Positions 50,856 through 60,599 of a stretch of 64,000 nucleotides of DNA are shown piece by piece. The translations under genes were made by a program, and so were the position numbers. This stretch comes from Streptomyces sp. RPA4-2. GTDB taxonomy: Bacteria > Actinomycetota > Actinomycetes > Streptomycetales > Streptomycetaceae. Positions within the stretch are counted from its first letter, which is position 1. Each line of letters starts with the position of its first letter. The stretch is taken from NCBI RefSeq assembly GCF_012273515.2, contig NZ_CP050975.2:3720001-3784000 (forward strand). The letters run 5' to 3'. The notes below the pieces were generated by a model that saw nothing but the letters and a program-made list of their open reading frames with translations, did not search any database and was not told the DNA's origin.

Positions 50856-52000
50856 TCCAGGAACACGAAGAGTTCCTCCCACCTGCGCACGATCTCGTCC
50901 GTCGAGTAGCGCTGGATGTTGACGCGGGCCGCCTCGCCCATACGGTCGCGCAGCCGCTTGTCGGACATCAGCGTGTCGAGGCGGCGGGCGAGTTCCCCGG
51001 TGTTGCCGCGGGTGGCGAGGAGACCGTCCTCGCCGTCGCGGACGATCTCGTGGACGCCGGGCGCGCAGTCGAAGGCGGCGCACGGGAGGGCCGCCGCCAT
51101 GGCCTCCATGACGGCGAGCGGGAAGCCCTCGCCGCGCGAGGACAGCACGAAGACGGAGCCGCCCCGCAGCGCGCCCGGCACGTCCGCGGTCGCCCCCATC
51201 CACTCCACCGAACCGTCGAGGCCGAGGGACGTGCACTGCTTCCTGAGGATCTCCTCGTCCTCCCCCGAGCCGTAGATCCGCAGGCGCCAGCCGGGGTGGC
51301 GCGGCGCGACCTCGGCCCAGGTGTCGAGGAGCATGTCGATGCCCTTCTGGTCGGTCAGCCGGCCGACGCTGACGACCACCTTCGCGGTGCGGGGCGAGGG
51401 CACCTCGGGCATGAACGGGATCGGGTTCGGCATGAAGGACGCGTTGTCGAGGCCCTGCCGGATCCACAGGTCGGCGTCCTCACGGGTGAGCGTCAGCATC
51501 CGGTCCACGCCACGGTAGTGCCGCCGCACCCGGCCGAAGCGCGAGGTCACCCGCGAGTAGGCGAAGGACTCGTGGCTCATGCCGATCACGGTCCGGCCGG
51601 TGGTGTCGGCAAGTTTCACCCACTCCATCGCCCACACCTGCGTGACGATCACCACCGCCCCGGGGCGCGCGGCCCGGAACAGCACGCTCAGCTTGGCGGC
51701 CTGCTCGCGCATCCCCGCCGCCCGTTCGGCACGCAGCCTGCGCCCGGCCAGGTCGAACCGTCCCCTGATGCCGCGGGCCGGGCCGACCCGCGGCGGGTGG
51801 ACGTCGTACAACGTGAAGGTGGGGTAAGGGAGTTCGCCGAGTTCCTGGGGGACCTCGGGATCGGTGATGCCGATGACCTTCACACGGTGGCCGCGCTCGG
51901 TGAACAGGCGGGCCATCTGGTGCGACCAACTGGTCACCCCGCCGAGCTCGTCGACGCTGTTGGAGACGAAGAAGATGTCCCGTCGGGGGTCCGCGGTCAT
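50849..52000 (-). CDS. Glycosyltransferase family 4
   Basis: A 383-residue GT-B enzyme. N-terminal domain begins IFFVSNSVDELGGVTSWSHQ; the C-terminal nucleotide-sugar domain has VVSVGRLTDQKGIDMLLDTW, LRIYGSGEDEE and the EX7E motif region SSRGEGFPLAVMEAMAA. No helix. The ATG overlaps the stop of the upstream TagF fusion by four bases, so the two are one operon and probably act on the same polymer. Confidence 0.93.
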   Translation of the reverse strand: MTADPRRDIFFVSNSVDELGGVTSWSHQMARLFTERGHRVKVIGITDPEVPQELGELPYPTFTLYDVHPPRVGPARGIRGRFDLAGRRLRAERAAGMREQAAKLSVLFRAARPGAVVIVTQVWAMEWVKLADTTGRTVIGMSHESFAYSRVTSRFGRVRRHYRGVDRMLTLTREDADLWIRQGLDNASFMPNPIPFMPEVPSPRTAKVVVSVGRLTDQKGIDMLLDTWAEVAPRHPGWRLRIYGSGEDEEILRKQCTSLGLDGSVEWMGATADVPGALRGGSVFVLSSRGEGFPLAVMEAMAAALPCAAFDCAPGVHEIVRDGEDGLLATRGNTGELARRLDTLMSDKRLRDRMGEAARVNIQRYSTDEIVRRWEELFVFLER

Positions 52001-54939
52001 GTGCGCCTCCAGTGGGCGAAGAACTGGTCGACGACGCTCTCCGCGGCGTTCCCCCGGTCGAACTCGCTGAAGTCGGCGACGAACCGCTCGCGCGAAGCCG
52101 CGTACTTCACCCTCTGGTCCTCCAGCGACCCGAGGACGGCGTGGAGCTCGTCCTCGGTGCGGACGACCGGCCCCGGGGCCCGTTCGAGCAGGTCGAAGTA
52201 GGTACCCCGGTCCTCGTGCACGTACTCCTCGTAGTCGTACGTGAAGAAGAACATCGGGCGGTCGAGGAGGGAGTAGTCGAACATCACGGACGAGTAGTCG
52301 GTGATCAGGCCGTCGGCGAGGGCCAGCAGCGGGGTCACGTCGTGGTGGTCCGTGACGTCGATGACGCGGCCGCGCACGGACGGCGGGAGCACGACGTGGT
52401 TGAGGTAGTGCGAGCGGACGAGAAGGACGTACCGGTCGCCGAAGGTGTCGGCGAAGCGCTCCACGTCGAAGGGCAGCTCGAACCGCTTCCGCTTGCCCCC
52501 GCGCTGTCGGAAGGTGGGCGCGTAGAGCAGCACCTCTTTGTCGGACGGAATGCCCAACTCGACTGCCAGGAGGACTGGTTCGCGCCGGCCCCCGGATGCC
52601 TCCGCGCGCTTCCTGACCCGTACCAGCGCGTCGTTGCGCGGATAGCCCACCCGCAACAGGGTCCGCTCCGGGAGCCTGAACGCCCGCGCGAGGGTGCGCA
52701 CGTCGTGTTCGGAGCGGATCAGGAACCGGTCGAAGCGGTCGAGGGTGCGCTGCTGCGCGGCCTGCGAGGCGCGGGACCTCACCTTCCACCCCGGCTCGTC
52801 GAAGCCCATGCGCTTGAGCGCGGATCCGTGCCAGGTCTGCAGATACGTGGTCCCCGGCCGTTTGGTGAGCTTCAGCGGGTAGCTCTGGTTGTCGACCCAG
52901 AACTCGGCCTGTGCGAGCGCCTTGAGGTACGGAAGCGACCAGCGGCGCACCAGTGTGGCGTCGGCCGGGAAGCCTTCGGGGCTGCCCGCGTACGCCCACA
53001 CGGCCTCGAACTCCAGCCCTTGTCTGCGCATCTCCTCGTAAATGGCCTTGGGGCTGTCGCTGTACTGCCTCCCCAGATGGCTCTCGAAGACGACGAGGCC
53101 CTTCCGGTGCGGGAGACGGCTGAACACCTTGTGGTAGAGGCGGAGTTTGGAGCGTCCCGAGGCGAGGTCCCTGCGCCGCGCCCTGGCCTTGCGGTAGCCG
53201 GACTTGGCGCGGCGTGCGACTTTGCCGCGCATCCCGCGCCGGACCAGTTCCTCGGCCTTCTTGCCCGGGACGAGCCGGAAGGAGAGGTGGCCTCGCGCGG
53301 AGACCTCCGGCTCCATGCGGTCGGCGACCAGCCGGGTGAGGCGGGGCCGGACCGGCAGGCCGCCGGCCGGCGGTCCGGCTTCGGCGGCGGTGAGCCGGGT
53401 CGTGGTCCGGGCGCCGTCGACGTCGAGGTGGAGGCGAACGTCCCACACGGTGTCCACGACGCCGATGGGCCGCAGCCCCCTGGCGAGACCGGCCGAGGCC
53501 GCCCAGGTGATGGTCTCGCCCTCGTGCCGCACCTCGGCCACGGGGAAGCGGAAGGTCCGAAAGCGCACACCCTTGCGGCGGGCGTAGAACTCCAGCTCGG
53601 CGGAGAGCCGGGCGCCGGGCGGGATCACGCCGAGCGGGTTGGTGACGCGGCCGGCCAGCCGCACGGTGCCGGCGTGCTCCTCGTACCGGGTCAGCGCGTT
53701 GCGCAGGAACATCTTCTCGACCGGCTTGGTGTGGTAGCCGAGGTCGGTGACGTCCAGGACGCGCCGGCCGAAGGCGTCGTCCTCGATGTGCTGGGCGCAC
53801 CAGTACACGCGTCCGGCGCGCTCGACGAGCGGCGAGGAGATCTTGTCGCGGTTGGTGAGCGTGTCCACGGCGGGCAGCAGGTTGTCCCAGTCGCTCTCGT
53901 GGAGGAGGTAGGCGCAGATCGCCTGGATCGGCTCGGTCTCGTCGAAGGCGGCGCGGTCGATCGACTCCAGGTACGCGCGGGCGATCGCGGCGAACTCCCG
54001 CCGGTAGGCCGCGTCCCGGAACGGCAGCTCACGCAGATGCAGGACCAGATCGTGCTTGAGCCACTTGACGTCCTTGGCGAACTTCAGCTCCAGCAGGCCG
54101 TGTTGCGCGAGCAGCCGGTCCACGCGGCGGTGGATCTCCATGCGGTGCGCGAAGTTGGCGATCTCGTCACGCCGGTTGCTGATGGACCTCGCCGCCGTCA
54201 TCACCGGCCGGTCCACGATCCGCCAGTCGTAGACCCGGTTGGGGATGAGGGTGATCCGGCGCGCGGCGACGTACGCCTGCGCGGAGAAGAGCAGGTCCTC
54301 GTAGTGGATGCCGACCGGGAACTCCAGGCCCTCGTCGAGCAGGAACCGCCTGCGGTAGCACTTGTTGGTCGACAGGGTGTCGAAGACCAGCAGGTCGGGC
54401 AGTTCGGAGACGGACTCCAGGGTGCGGGTGCGCTCGTACAGCCAGGGGTACCACTTGACCTCCTTGCGCGTGCGCGAGTCGACGTGCACCCGTACGCACA
54501 GCCCGGAGACGAGGTCGGCTCCGGTGTTCTCGGCGGCCTCCAGCATGTTGCGGCACGCGTTGCGCTCCAGGACGTCGTCACTGTCGAGGAAGAGGACGTA
54601 GTCGCCGCGGGCCTGCTGGATGCCGTGGTTGCGCGGGGCTCCGCAGCCGCCGCTGTTCTCGGGCAGCCGGAAGGCGCGGACCCGGTCCGGGTGCGCAGCG
54701 GCCAGCCGCTGCGCCGCCGGGTACGAGCCATCGGTGCTCCGGTCGTCCACGATGACGACCTCGACGCTCCGCAGCGTCTGGTCGAGGACGGAGCGCACGG
54801 CCGTGGGCAGCCTGTTCTCGTCGTTGTAGACGATCACGACCACGGACACGGCGGGTACGGCTCCGGTTCCGGCGGGCCCGGTCCCGGATGCGTCGGGCGC
54901 GCAGCGCTGATCAACTTTCACCCTGTCAAGGGTAGACAT
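51997..54939 (-). CDS. Long GT2 - TagF-like glycerophosphotransferase fusion
   Basis: 980 residues in three parts. Residues about 30-270 are GT2 (SVVVIVYNDENRLPTAVRSV, ENSGGCGAPRNHGIQ, FLDSDDVLE). Residues about 440-560 are a beta-rich domain (VDTVWDVRLHLDVDGARTTT) shared with the frameshifted GT2 gene. Residues about 610-975 are a CDP-glycerol transferase module: DNQSYPLKLTKRPG, TWHGSALKRMG (catalytic His), YAPTFRQRGG, RSHYLNHV, TDYSSVMFDYSLLDRPM. Clearly more distant from the three tandem copies than they are from each other. The start has no strong ribosome site. Confidence 0.91.
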   Translation of the reverse strand: MSTLDRVKVDQRCAPDASGTGPAGTGAVPAVSVVVIVYNDENRLPTAVRSVLDQTLRSVEVVIVDDRSTDGSYPAAQRLAAAHPDRVRAFRLPENSGGCGAPRNHGIQQARGDYVLFLDSDDVLERNACRNMLEAAENTGADLVSGLCVRVHVDSRTRKEVKWYPWLYERTRTLESVSELPDLLVFDTLSTNKCYRRRFLLDEGLEFPVGIHYEDLLFSAQAYVAARRITLIPNRVYDWRIVDRPVMTAARSISNRRDEIANFAHRMEIHRRVDRLLAQHGLLELKFAKDVKWLKHDLVLHLRELPFRDAAYRREFAAIARAYLESIDRAAFDETEPIQAICAYLLHESDWDNLLPAVDTLTNRDKISSPLVERAGRVYWCAQHIEDDAFGRRVLDVTDLGYHTKPVEKMFLRNALTRYEEHAGTVRLAGRVTNPLGVIPPGARLSAELEFYARRKGVRFRTFRFPVAEVRHEGETITWAASAGLARGLRPIGVVDTVWDVRLHLDVDGARTTTRLTAAEAGPPAGGLPVRPRLTRLVADRMEPEVSARGHLSFRLVPGKKAEELVRRGMRGKVARRAKSGYRKARARRRDLASGRSKLRLYHKVFSRLPHRKGLVVFESHLGRQYSDSPKAIYEEMRRQGLEFEAVWAYAGSPEGFPADATLVRRWSLPYLKALAQAEFWVDNQSYPLKLTKRPGTTYLQTWHGSALKRMGFDEPGWKVRSRASQAAQQRTLDRFDRFLIRSEHDVRTLARAFRLPERTLLRVGYPRNDALVRVRKRAEASGGRREPVLLAVELGIPSDKEVLLYAPTFRQRGGKRKRFELPFDVERFADTFGDRYVLLVRSHYLNHVVLPPSVRGRVIDVTDHHDVTPLLALADGLITDYSSVMFDYSLLDRPMFFFTYDYEEYVHEDRGTYFDLLERAPGPVVRTEDELHAVLGSLEDQRVKYAASRERFVADFSEFDRGNAAESVVDQFFAHWRRT

Positions 54940-54978
54940 TTCCTATGAAACTACACAGGTGACTGCTCCATTGGCGTG

Positions 54979-55521
54979 TCACCCGGGCAGCTGCGGGTCC
55001 TGGACAAGCTCTTGGTGGTCGCGTTTCGTCCGCTCGAACACCCACGTCCGGTACACCAGGAAGCGGAAGGCCGAGGCCAGCACGATCGACAGCGCCTTGG
55101 CCAGGTTGGAGCCGAGCGGACCGCTCATGCCCAGCCCGTGGTACGCGACGTAGAACAGCGCGCTCTCCATGACGACGCCGATTCCGCTGAAGACGAAGAA
55201 GAGGAAGATCTGCCGCCGGGTGCGCGAGGCCCGGTCGCGGTAGGCGAAGAAGCGGAAGCCGAGGTAGTTGGTGCCCATGGCGACACAGCTGGCGACGACC
55301 GTGGCGGCCATCGGGGCCCACTTCAGGCCGTGCAGCAGGAGATTGAAGACCAGGAAGTTGACCGCGACACCGCTGCCGCCGACGGCCGCGAACTTGACCA
55401 CTTCGAGAGCGACGCGACGGGTCCACGCGGAGGGTCCCGGAGGACCGGCGGGCGAGGGCTGGGCGGGCGCGGGGGCCCGGCGCCCGATACGGGCCCACCC
55501 CTCGAAGAGATTCACGGTCAC
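54979..55521 (-). CDS. GtrA-family membrane protein
   Basis: 180 residues with four helices (VKFAAVGGSGVAVNFLVFNL; MAATVVASCVAMGTNYLGFRF; QIFLFFVFSGIGVVMESALF; LAKALSIVLASAFRFLVYR). GtrA proteins are thought to flip polyprenyl-phosphate sugars, which would supply the GT-C enzymes of this island. GGGAC about five bases before the GTG at 55521 selects the start. Same strand as, and 39 bp downstream of, the long TagF fusion's start region; it is convergent with nothing and upstream of gdhB's terminator. Confidence 0.9.
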   Translation of the reverse strand: MTVNLFEGWARIGRRAPAPAQPSPAGPPGPSAWTRRVALEVVKFAAVGGSGVAVNFLVFNLLLHGLKWAPMAATVVASCVAMGTNYLGFRFFAYRDRASRTRRQIFLFFVFSGIGVVMESALFYVAYHGLGMSGPLGSNLAKALSIVLASAFRFLVYRTWVFERTKRDHQELVQDPQLPG

Positions 55522-55603
55522 AATTGTCCCTTTTATCAGCAATAGGTAAAATCCAAGTCCGGTTTTTCCGTGAGGTCCTTGAGAGATCGGCAAGAAAGAC
55601 GGA

Positions 55604-55634
55604 GGCGCCCCCGGCCTTGTCGGCCGGGGGCGCC
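55604..55634 (-). terminator. Terminator of the glutamate dehydrogenase gene
   Basis: A 13-bp GC-only stem (GGCGCCCCCGGCC and complement) with loop TTGTC, 24 bases after the gdhB stop. Confidence 0.85.
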
Positions 55635-55658
55635 CCAGGAACGTCGGGAACGTACGGA

Positions 55659-58600
55659 CTACGAGTGCGTCCGCAGCAGGGTCCGCATCGTGCGCATCGC
55701 CACCGACAGGTTGGCGAGGTCGAACGAGTCGGAGCCCTGGATCTCCTCCAGAGTGGCGCGGGCGCGGCCCAGGATCGGCGCGTTCTTCTCCTCCCAGGCC
55801 TTGAAGCGCTGCTCGGGCGTCGAGGTGCCGTTGCCGACGGCGAGGACGTCGGCGGTCAGCGAGGCGTGGGCCGCGTACAGGTCCTCGCGGATCGAGGCGC
55901 GGGCCATGGACTGCCAGCGGTCGGCACGCGGGAGTTCGATGATGCGGTCCATGAGCTTGGTGATGCTCAGGCGGTCGGCGAGGTCGTAGTAGACCTCGGC
56001 GACGGCCATCGGGCTCCTGCCCATGCGATCGGCCACCGCGACGATGTCCAGCGTCGGGAAGGCCGAGGAGAACCCGGCCACCCGGGTGGCCAGCTCCTCC
56101 GGCACACCCGCGCCGGACAGCTCGTCGAAGATCTGCTGGTACCACTCCAGGTCCGCGCCGCGCAGCAGCTTGGGCAGCTCGCCCCAGACCTGTGCGACCC
56201 CCTCACGGAAGAACGAGATGTTCTCGGCGAGCTGGAGCGGCTGCGGCCGGTTGTTGAGCAGCCAGCGCGTACCGCGCTCGACGAGCCGGCGGGAGTGCAG
56301 CCGGATCCGCGTCTGGACATCGGCGGCGACGACATTGTCGAGCGCCTCCACCGCGTCCCACACCGCGCTCGACCCGAAGATCGCGCGGGCCGCGGTCTGC
56401 GCCCGGACGATCTCGTCGAGGGAGGCACCGGTCTCCTCCCGCAGGCGGTGCAGGAAGCTCGTACCGCCCGTGTTGACCGTGTCGTTGACCAGAAGGGTCG
56501 TCACGATCTCGCGGCTCAGCGCGTGTCCCGCGATCTGCTCACGGAACTTCTCCCGCAGCGCCGTCGGGAAGTACTCGAACAGCAGGCTCTGCAGATACGG
56601 GTCGTCGGGCAGCGAGGTGGCGAGCAGCTCGTCGGAGACCGTGATCTTCGTGTAGGCGAGGAGGACGGCCGTCTCCGGACCGGTCAGGCCCTGCCCGGTG
56701 TTGAGCCGCTCGCGGATCTGCCGGTCGCTGGGCAGGAACTCCAGCGCGCGGTCGAGGTGGCCCTCCCTGACCAGGTGGCGCAGGAAGCGCTGCTGGGCGT
56801 GGAGCATGCTCCCGGACTGGGCGAGCGCGTTGGAGATCGCCACGTTCTGCGCGTAGTTGTTGCGCAGCACCAGGTGTCCGACCTCGTCGGTCATCTGCGC
56901 GAGCAGCTTGTTGCGCTGCTTGACGGTCAGATCCCCGTTGGCCACCACGGCGTTGAGCAGGATCTTGATGTTCACCTCGTGGTCGGAGGTGTCCACGCCC
57001 GCGCTGTTGTCGATGGCGTCCGTGTTCATCTTGCCGCCGTGCTGCGCGAACTCGATCCGGCCGAGCTGCGTCAGGCCCAGGTTGCCGCCCTCGCCGACGA
57101 CCTTGACGCGCAGGTCCGCGCCGTCGACCCGGATCGCGTCGTTGGCCTTGTCGCCGACGTCCGCGTGCGACTCGGTGGACGCCTTGACGTAGGTGCCGAT
57201 GCCGCCGTTCCACAGCAGGTCGACCGGTGCCTGGAGGATCGCCTTCATCAGGTCGGCCGGGGTCATCTTCACGACCCCGGACTCGATGCCGAGGGCCTCA
57301 CGGACATGGGCGTTGACCGGGATCGCCTTGGCGGTCCGCGGGAAGACGCCGCCGCCGGCGGAGATCAGCTCGGTGTTGTAGTCGGCCCACGAGGAGCGGG
57401 GCAGCTCGAAGAGGCGGCGGCGCTCGGCGTACGAGCTCTCCGCGACCGGGGTCGGGTCGAGGAAGATGTGCCGGTGGTCGAAGGCCGCGACCAGCCTGAT
57501 GTGCTCGCTGAGCAGCATGCCGTTGCCGAACACGTCACCGGACATGTCGCCGACGCCGACGACGGTGAAGTCCTCGGTCTGGGTGTTCACACCCAGCTCC
57601 CGGAAGTGCCGTTCGACGGACTCCCAGGCACCGCGGGCGGTGATGCCCATCTTCTTGTGGTCGTAACCGGCCGAACCGCCGGAGGCGAAGGCGTCCCCGA
57701 GCCAGAAGTCGTAGCTCTGGGCGACCTCGTTGGCGATGTCCGAGAAGGTGGCGGTGCCCTTGTCGGCGGCGACCACCAGATAGGTGTCGTCGCCGTCGTG
57801 CCGGACGACGTCCGCGGGGGGCACGATCTCACCGGCGACCATGTTGTCGGTGATGTCGAGCAGCGCGGAGATGAAGGTCCGGTAGCTGCGGATGCCCTCC
57901 GCGAGCCAGGCGTCGCGGTCCACGGACGGGTCGGGCAGCTGCTTGGCGACGAAGCCGCCCTTGGCGCCGACGGGCACGATGACGGTGTTCTTCACCATCT
58001 GCGCCTTGACGAGCCCGAGGATCTCCGTCCGGAAGTCCTCACGCCGGTCGGACCAGCGCAGTCCTCCGCGCGCGACCTTGCCGAACCGCAGGTGCACACC
58101 CTCGACCTTCGGCGAGTACACCCAGATCTCGTACGCGGGGCGCGGCGCCGGCAGGTCCGGGATGGCCTGCGGGTCGAACTTCATGGAGACGTACTCGTGC
58201 GGCCTGCCGCCCACCGCCTTCTGGAAGAAGTTGGTGCGCAGCGTCGCCTTGATGACCGTGAGGAAGGAACGCAGGATCCGGTCCTCGTCGAGCGAGGCGA
58301 CCTGGTCCAGGGCGGCGTCCAGCTCCTCCATCAGGGCGTCCGTCAGCTCGACACCGGCGTGCTGGCGCTCCGGCGCCATCCGCGCCTCGAAGAGCGAGAC
58401 GAGCAGCCGGGTGGTGTGGACGTTGTTGCGGAGGGTGTCCTCCATGTAGTCCTGGCTGAAGGTCGAACCGGCCTGGCGCAGGTACTTGGCGTACGCGCGC
58501 AGCACCATCGCCTGCCGCCAGGTCAGCCCGGCGCTCAGCACGAGGGCGTTGAAGCCGTCGTTCTCGGCCTCGCCGATCCAGGTGGCGGCGAAGGCCTCCT

Positions 58601-60599
58601 GGAAGCGCTCGCGGCCGTCGTCGCCGAGGTAGTCGCCGTTGCCGTTCAGGAACTTGGGCAGACGCAGCCCGAAGTCGTAGATCCACGCCGTCGTACGGTC
58701 CGAGCAGCGCAGCTCGTAGGGACGCTCGTCGGTGACCTCGACGCCGAGGCGGTTGAGGGCCGGCAGGACCGCGGAGAGGGAGACCTGCTCGCCGGTGCGG
58801 TAGATCTTGAAGCGGCGCTCACCGGGACCGGCGCCCACCGGCTCGTACAGGCTGAGCGCGAAGTCCTTGGTGTCGTCGTCGGTGAGCTTCTCCAGGTGGA
58901 CCAGGTCGGCGACGGCGGCCCGCGGGGTGTGGTCGGCCTTGTAGCCCTCGGGGAAGGCACCGCCGTAGCGGCGCAGCAGCTCGGCCGCGCGCTCCTCACC
59001 GCACTCGGCGTTCAGCGCCTCGGCGAAACCGTCGGCCCAGGAGCGGGCGGCCTCGACGAGCCGCACCTCGAGCCTGTCCTTGTCGGCGTCGCTGAGCTGC
59101 GCCAGCTCGGTGCCCTGCGGGACCCGGACCACGAAGTGCAGCCGGGAGAGGATCGACTCGGTGTTCCAGGCGGTGAAGTCGACACTGCTGCCGCCGAGTT
59201 CCTCCTTCAGGATGTCGATGATCCGAAGGCGTACGCCGGTGGTGTAGCGGTCGCGCGGGAGGTAGACGAGCGCCGAGTAGTAGCGTCCGTACTCGTCCTG
59301 GCGCAGGTAGAGCCGCAGCCTCCGCCGCTCCTGGAGGTACAGCACGGAGGTGACGATGGCGCGCAGCTCGTCCGGGGGCGTCTGGAAGAGCTCGTCGCGG
59401 GGGTACGTCTCCAGGATCTGCAGCAGGTCGCGGCCGTCGTGGCTGTTGGGCGAGAAGCCCGCGCCCCTGAGGACCTCCTCGACCTTGCGGCGGACGACGG
59501 GAACGCGCCGGACGGACTCGGTGTAGGCGGCCGAGGAGAACAGGCCGAGGAAACGCCGCTCACCGACGACGTTGCCGTCGGCGTCGAACTTCTTCACACC
59601 GATGTAGTCGAGGTAGGACGGCCGATGCACGGTGGCGCGGCTGTTCGCCTTGGTGAGCACCAGGAGCTTGTGCTCACGGGCCTTGGCGCGGGCGTCGGCG
59701 GGCAGCCGCTCGAAGGAGGGGCTGACGGGGTGGCTGTCGTCGCCGCCGTGCTGCGGGTCGGAGCGCAGGATGCCGAGCCCGGTCCCGGGCACCGCCGCCA
59801 GCACATCGTCGTCACGCAGCTCGTATTCCCGGTACCCGAGGAAGGTGAAGTGGTCGTTCGAGAGCCAGCGCAGCAGCTCACGGGCCTCTTCGACCTCCTG
59901 GTCGCGCAGGTCGCCGGCGGTCGGCTCGGCGGGCAGTTCCTCGGCGATGCGCAGCGAGGCGTCGCGCATCTTCTCCCAGTCCTCGACGGACTCACGGACG
60001 TCGGACAGGACCCGCAGCAGATCGGCGGTGATCTGCTTCAGGTCGGCCCGGTCGGTCTCGCGGTCGATCTCGACGTGGATCCACGACTCGATGTGCGCGT
60101 CGTGCGACAGCTCGTCGGCAACGGGCCGGCCGGGCAGCACCTCGATGAGCTCGCCGGTCACGTCCCGCCGTACGACGACCTGCGGGTGGATGACGAGGTG
60201 GATGCCGCGCCCCTGCCGGGACAGCTCGTTGGTGACCGAGTCGACGAGGAAGGGCATGTCGTCGGTCACGACCTCGACGACGGAGTGGCTGCAGGTCCAG
60301 CCGTTCTCCTCGACGGTGGGCGTGTGCACGCGGACGCTGGCCGTGCCCTGGGGGCGGTTCTCGGCCAGTCGGTAGTGCGAGAAGGCGGCTCCGAAGACGT
60401 CGACCGGGTCGCGGTCGGTCAGGTCCTCCGGGGCGGTGTGCAGGTAGTAGCGCTGGAGGAACGCGAGCACGGTCTCCCGGTCCGGGGTGCCCGCGCCCGT
60501 CTTCACGGTCGGTAGGTGCCCCCCGACCGGACTGTTCTCAGCTACCCGGGCGGCCCGTTCGAGCAGCTCGGCCTTTGCTTCGTCCAGCTTGGTCTGCAT
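55659..60599 (-). CDS. gdhB: NAD-specific glutamate dehydrogenase, 180-kDa class
   Basis: 1646 residues, the large catabolic GDH type described from Streptomyces clavuligerus. It deaminates glutamate to 2-oxoglutarate with NAD. A long N-terminal ACT-like regulatory part (about 1-700) precedes the catalytic and Rossmann region (about 750-1250), where VPVGAKGGFVAKQLPD and KVARGGLRWSDRREDFRTE mark the glutamate site and VGVGDMSGDVFGNGML, LWNGGIGTYVKAS the cofactor domain. A helical C-terminal part follows. I start at MQTKLDEAK, whose upstream region has AGGAG and AGAGGA; codons before it (MARDRSQRT) are likely untranslated. Monocistronic. Confidence 0.96.
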   Translation of the reverse strand: MQTKLDEAKAELLERAARVAENSPVGGHLPTVKTGAGTPDRETVLAFLQRYYLHTAPEDLTDRDPVDVFGAAFSHYRLAENRPQGTASVRVHTPTVEENGWTCSHSVVEVVTDDMPFLVDSVTNELSRQGRGIHLVIHPQVVVRRDVTGELIEVLPGRPVADELSHDAHIESWIHVEIDRETDRADLKQITADLLRVLSDVRESVEDWEKMRDASLRIAEELPAEPTAGDLRDQEVEEARELLRWLSNDHFTFLGYREYELRDDDVLAAVPGTGLGILRSDPQHGGDDSHPVSPSFERLPADARAKAREHKLLVLTKANSRATVHRPSYLDYIGVKKFDADGNVVGERRFLGLFSSAAYTESVRRVPVVRRKVEEVLRGAGFSPNSHDGRDLLQILETYPRDELFQTPPDELRAIVTSVLYLQERRRLRLYLRQDEYGRYYSALVYLPRDRYTTGVRLRIIDILKEELGGSSVDFTAWNTESILSRLHFVVRVPQGTELAQLSDADKDRLEVRLVEAARSWADGFAEALNAECGEERAAELLRRYGGAFPEGYKADHTPRAAVADLVHLEKLTDDDTKDFALSLYEPVGAGPGERRFKIYRTGEQVSLSAVLPALNRLGVEVTDERPYELRCSDRTTAWIYDFGLRLPKFLNGNGDYLGDDGRERFQEAFAATWIGEAENDGFNALVLSAGLTWRQAMVLRAYAKYLRQAGSTFSQDYMEDTLRNNVHTTRLLVSLFEARMAPERQHAGVELTDALMEELDAALDQVASLDEDRILRSFLTVIKATLRTNFFQKAVGGRPHEYVSMKFDPQAIPDLPAPRPAYEIWVYSPKVEGVHLRFGKVARGGLRWSDRREDFRTEILGLVKAQMVKNTVIVPVGAKGGFVAKQLPDPSVDRDAWLAEGIRSYRTFISALLDITDNMVAGEIVPPADVVRHDGDDTYLVVAADKGTATFSDIANEVAQSYDFWLGDAFASGGSAGYDHKKMGITARGAWESVERHFRELGVNTQTEDFTVVGVGDMSGDVFGNGMLLSEHIRLVAAFDHRHIFLDPTPVAESSYAERRRLFELPRSSWADYNTELISAGGGVFPRTAKAIPVNAHVREALGIESGVVKMTPADLMKAILQAPVDLLWNGGIGTYVKASTESHADVGDKANDAIRVDGADLRVKVVGEGGNLGLTQLGRIEFAQHGGKMNTDAIDNSAGVDTSDHEVNIKILLNAVVANGDLTVKQRNKLLAQMTDEVGHLVLRNNYAQNVAISNALAQSGSMLHAQQRFLRHLVREGHLDRALEFLPSDRQIRERLNTGQGLTGPETAVLLAYTKITVSDELLATSLPDDPYLQSLLFEYFPTALREKFREQIAGHALSREIVTTLLVNDTVNTGGTSFLHRLREETGASLDEIVRAQTAARAIFGSSAVWDAVEALDNVVAADVQTRIRLHSRRLVERGTRWLLNNRPQPLQLAENISFFREGVAQVWGELPKLLRGADLEWYQQIFDELSGAGVPEELATRVAGFSSAFPTLDIVAVADRMGRSPMAVAEVYYDLADRLSITKLMDRIIELPRADRWQSMARASIREDLYAAHASLTADVLAVGNGTSTPEQRFKAWEEKNAPILGRARATLEEIQGSDSFDLANLSVAMRTMRTLLRTHS

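Noticed and set aside
30921..55521. Secondary-metabolite gene cluster
   Set aside because: No polyketide synthase, peptide synthetase, terpene or RiPP signatures; the enzymes fit cell-envelope polymer synthesis.
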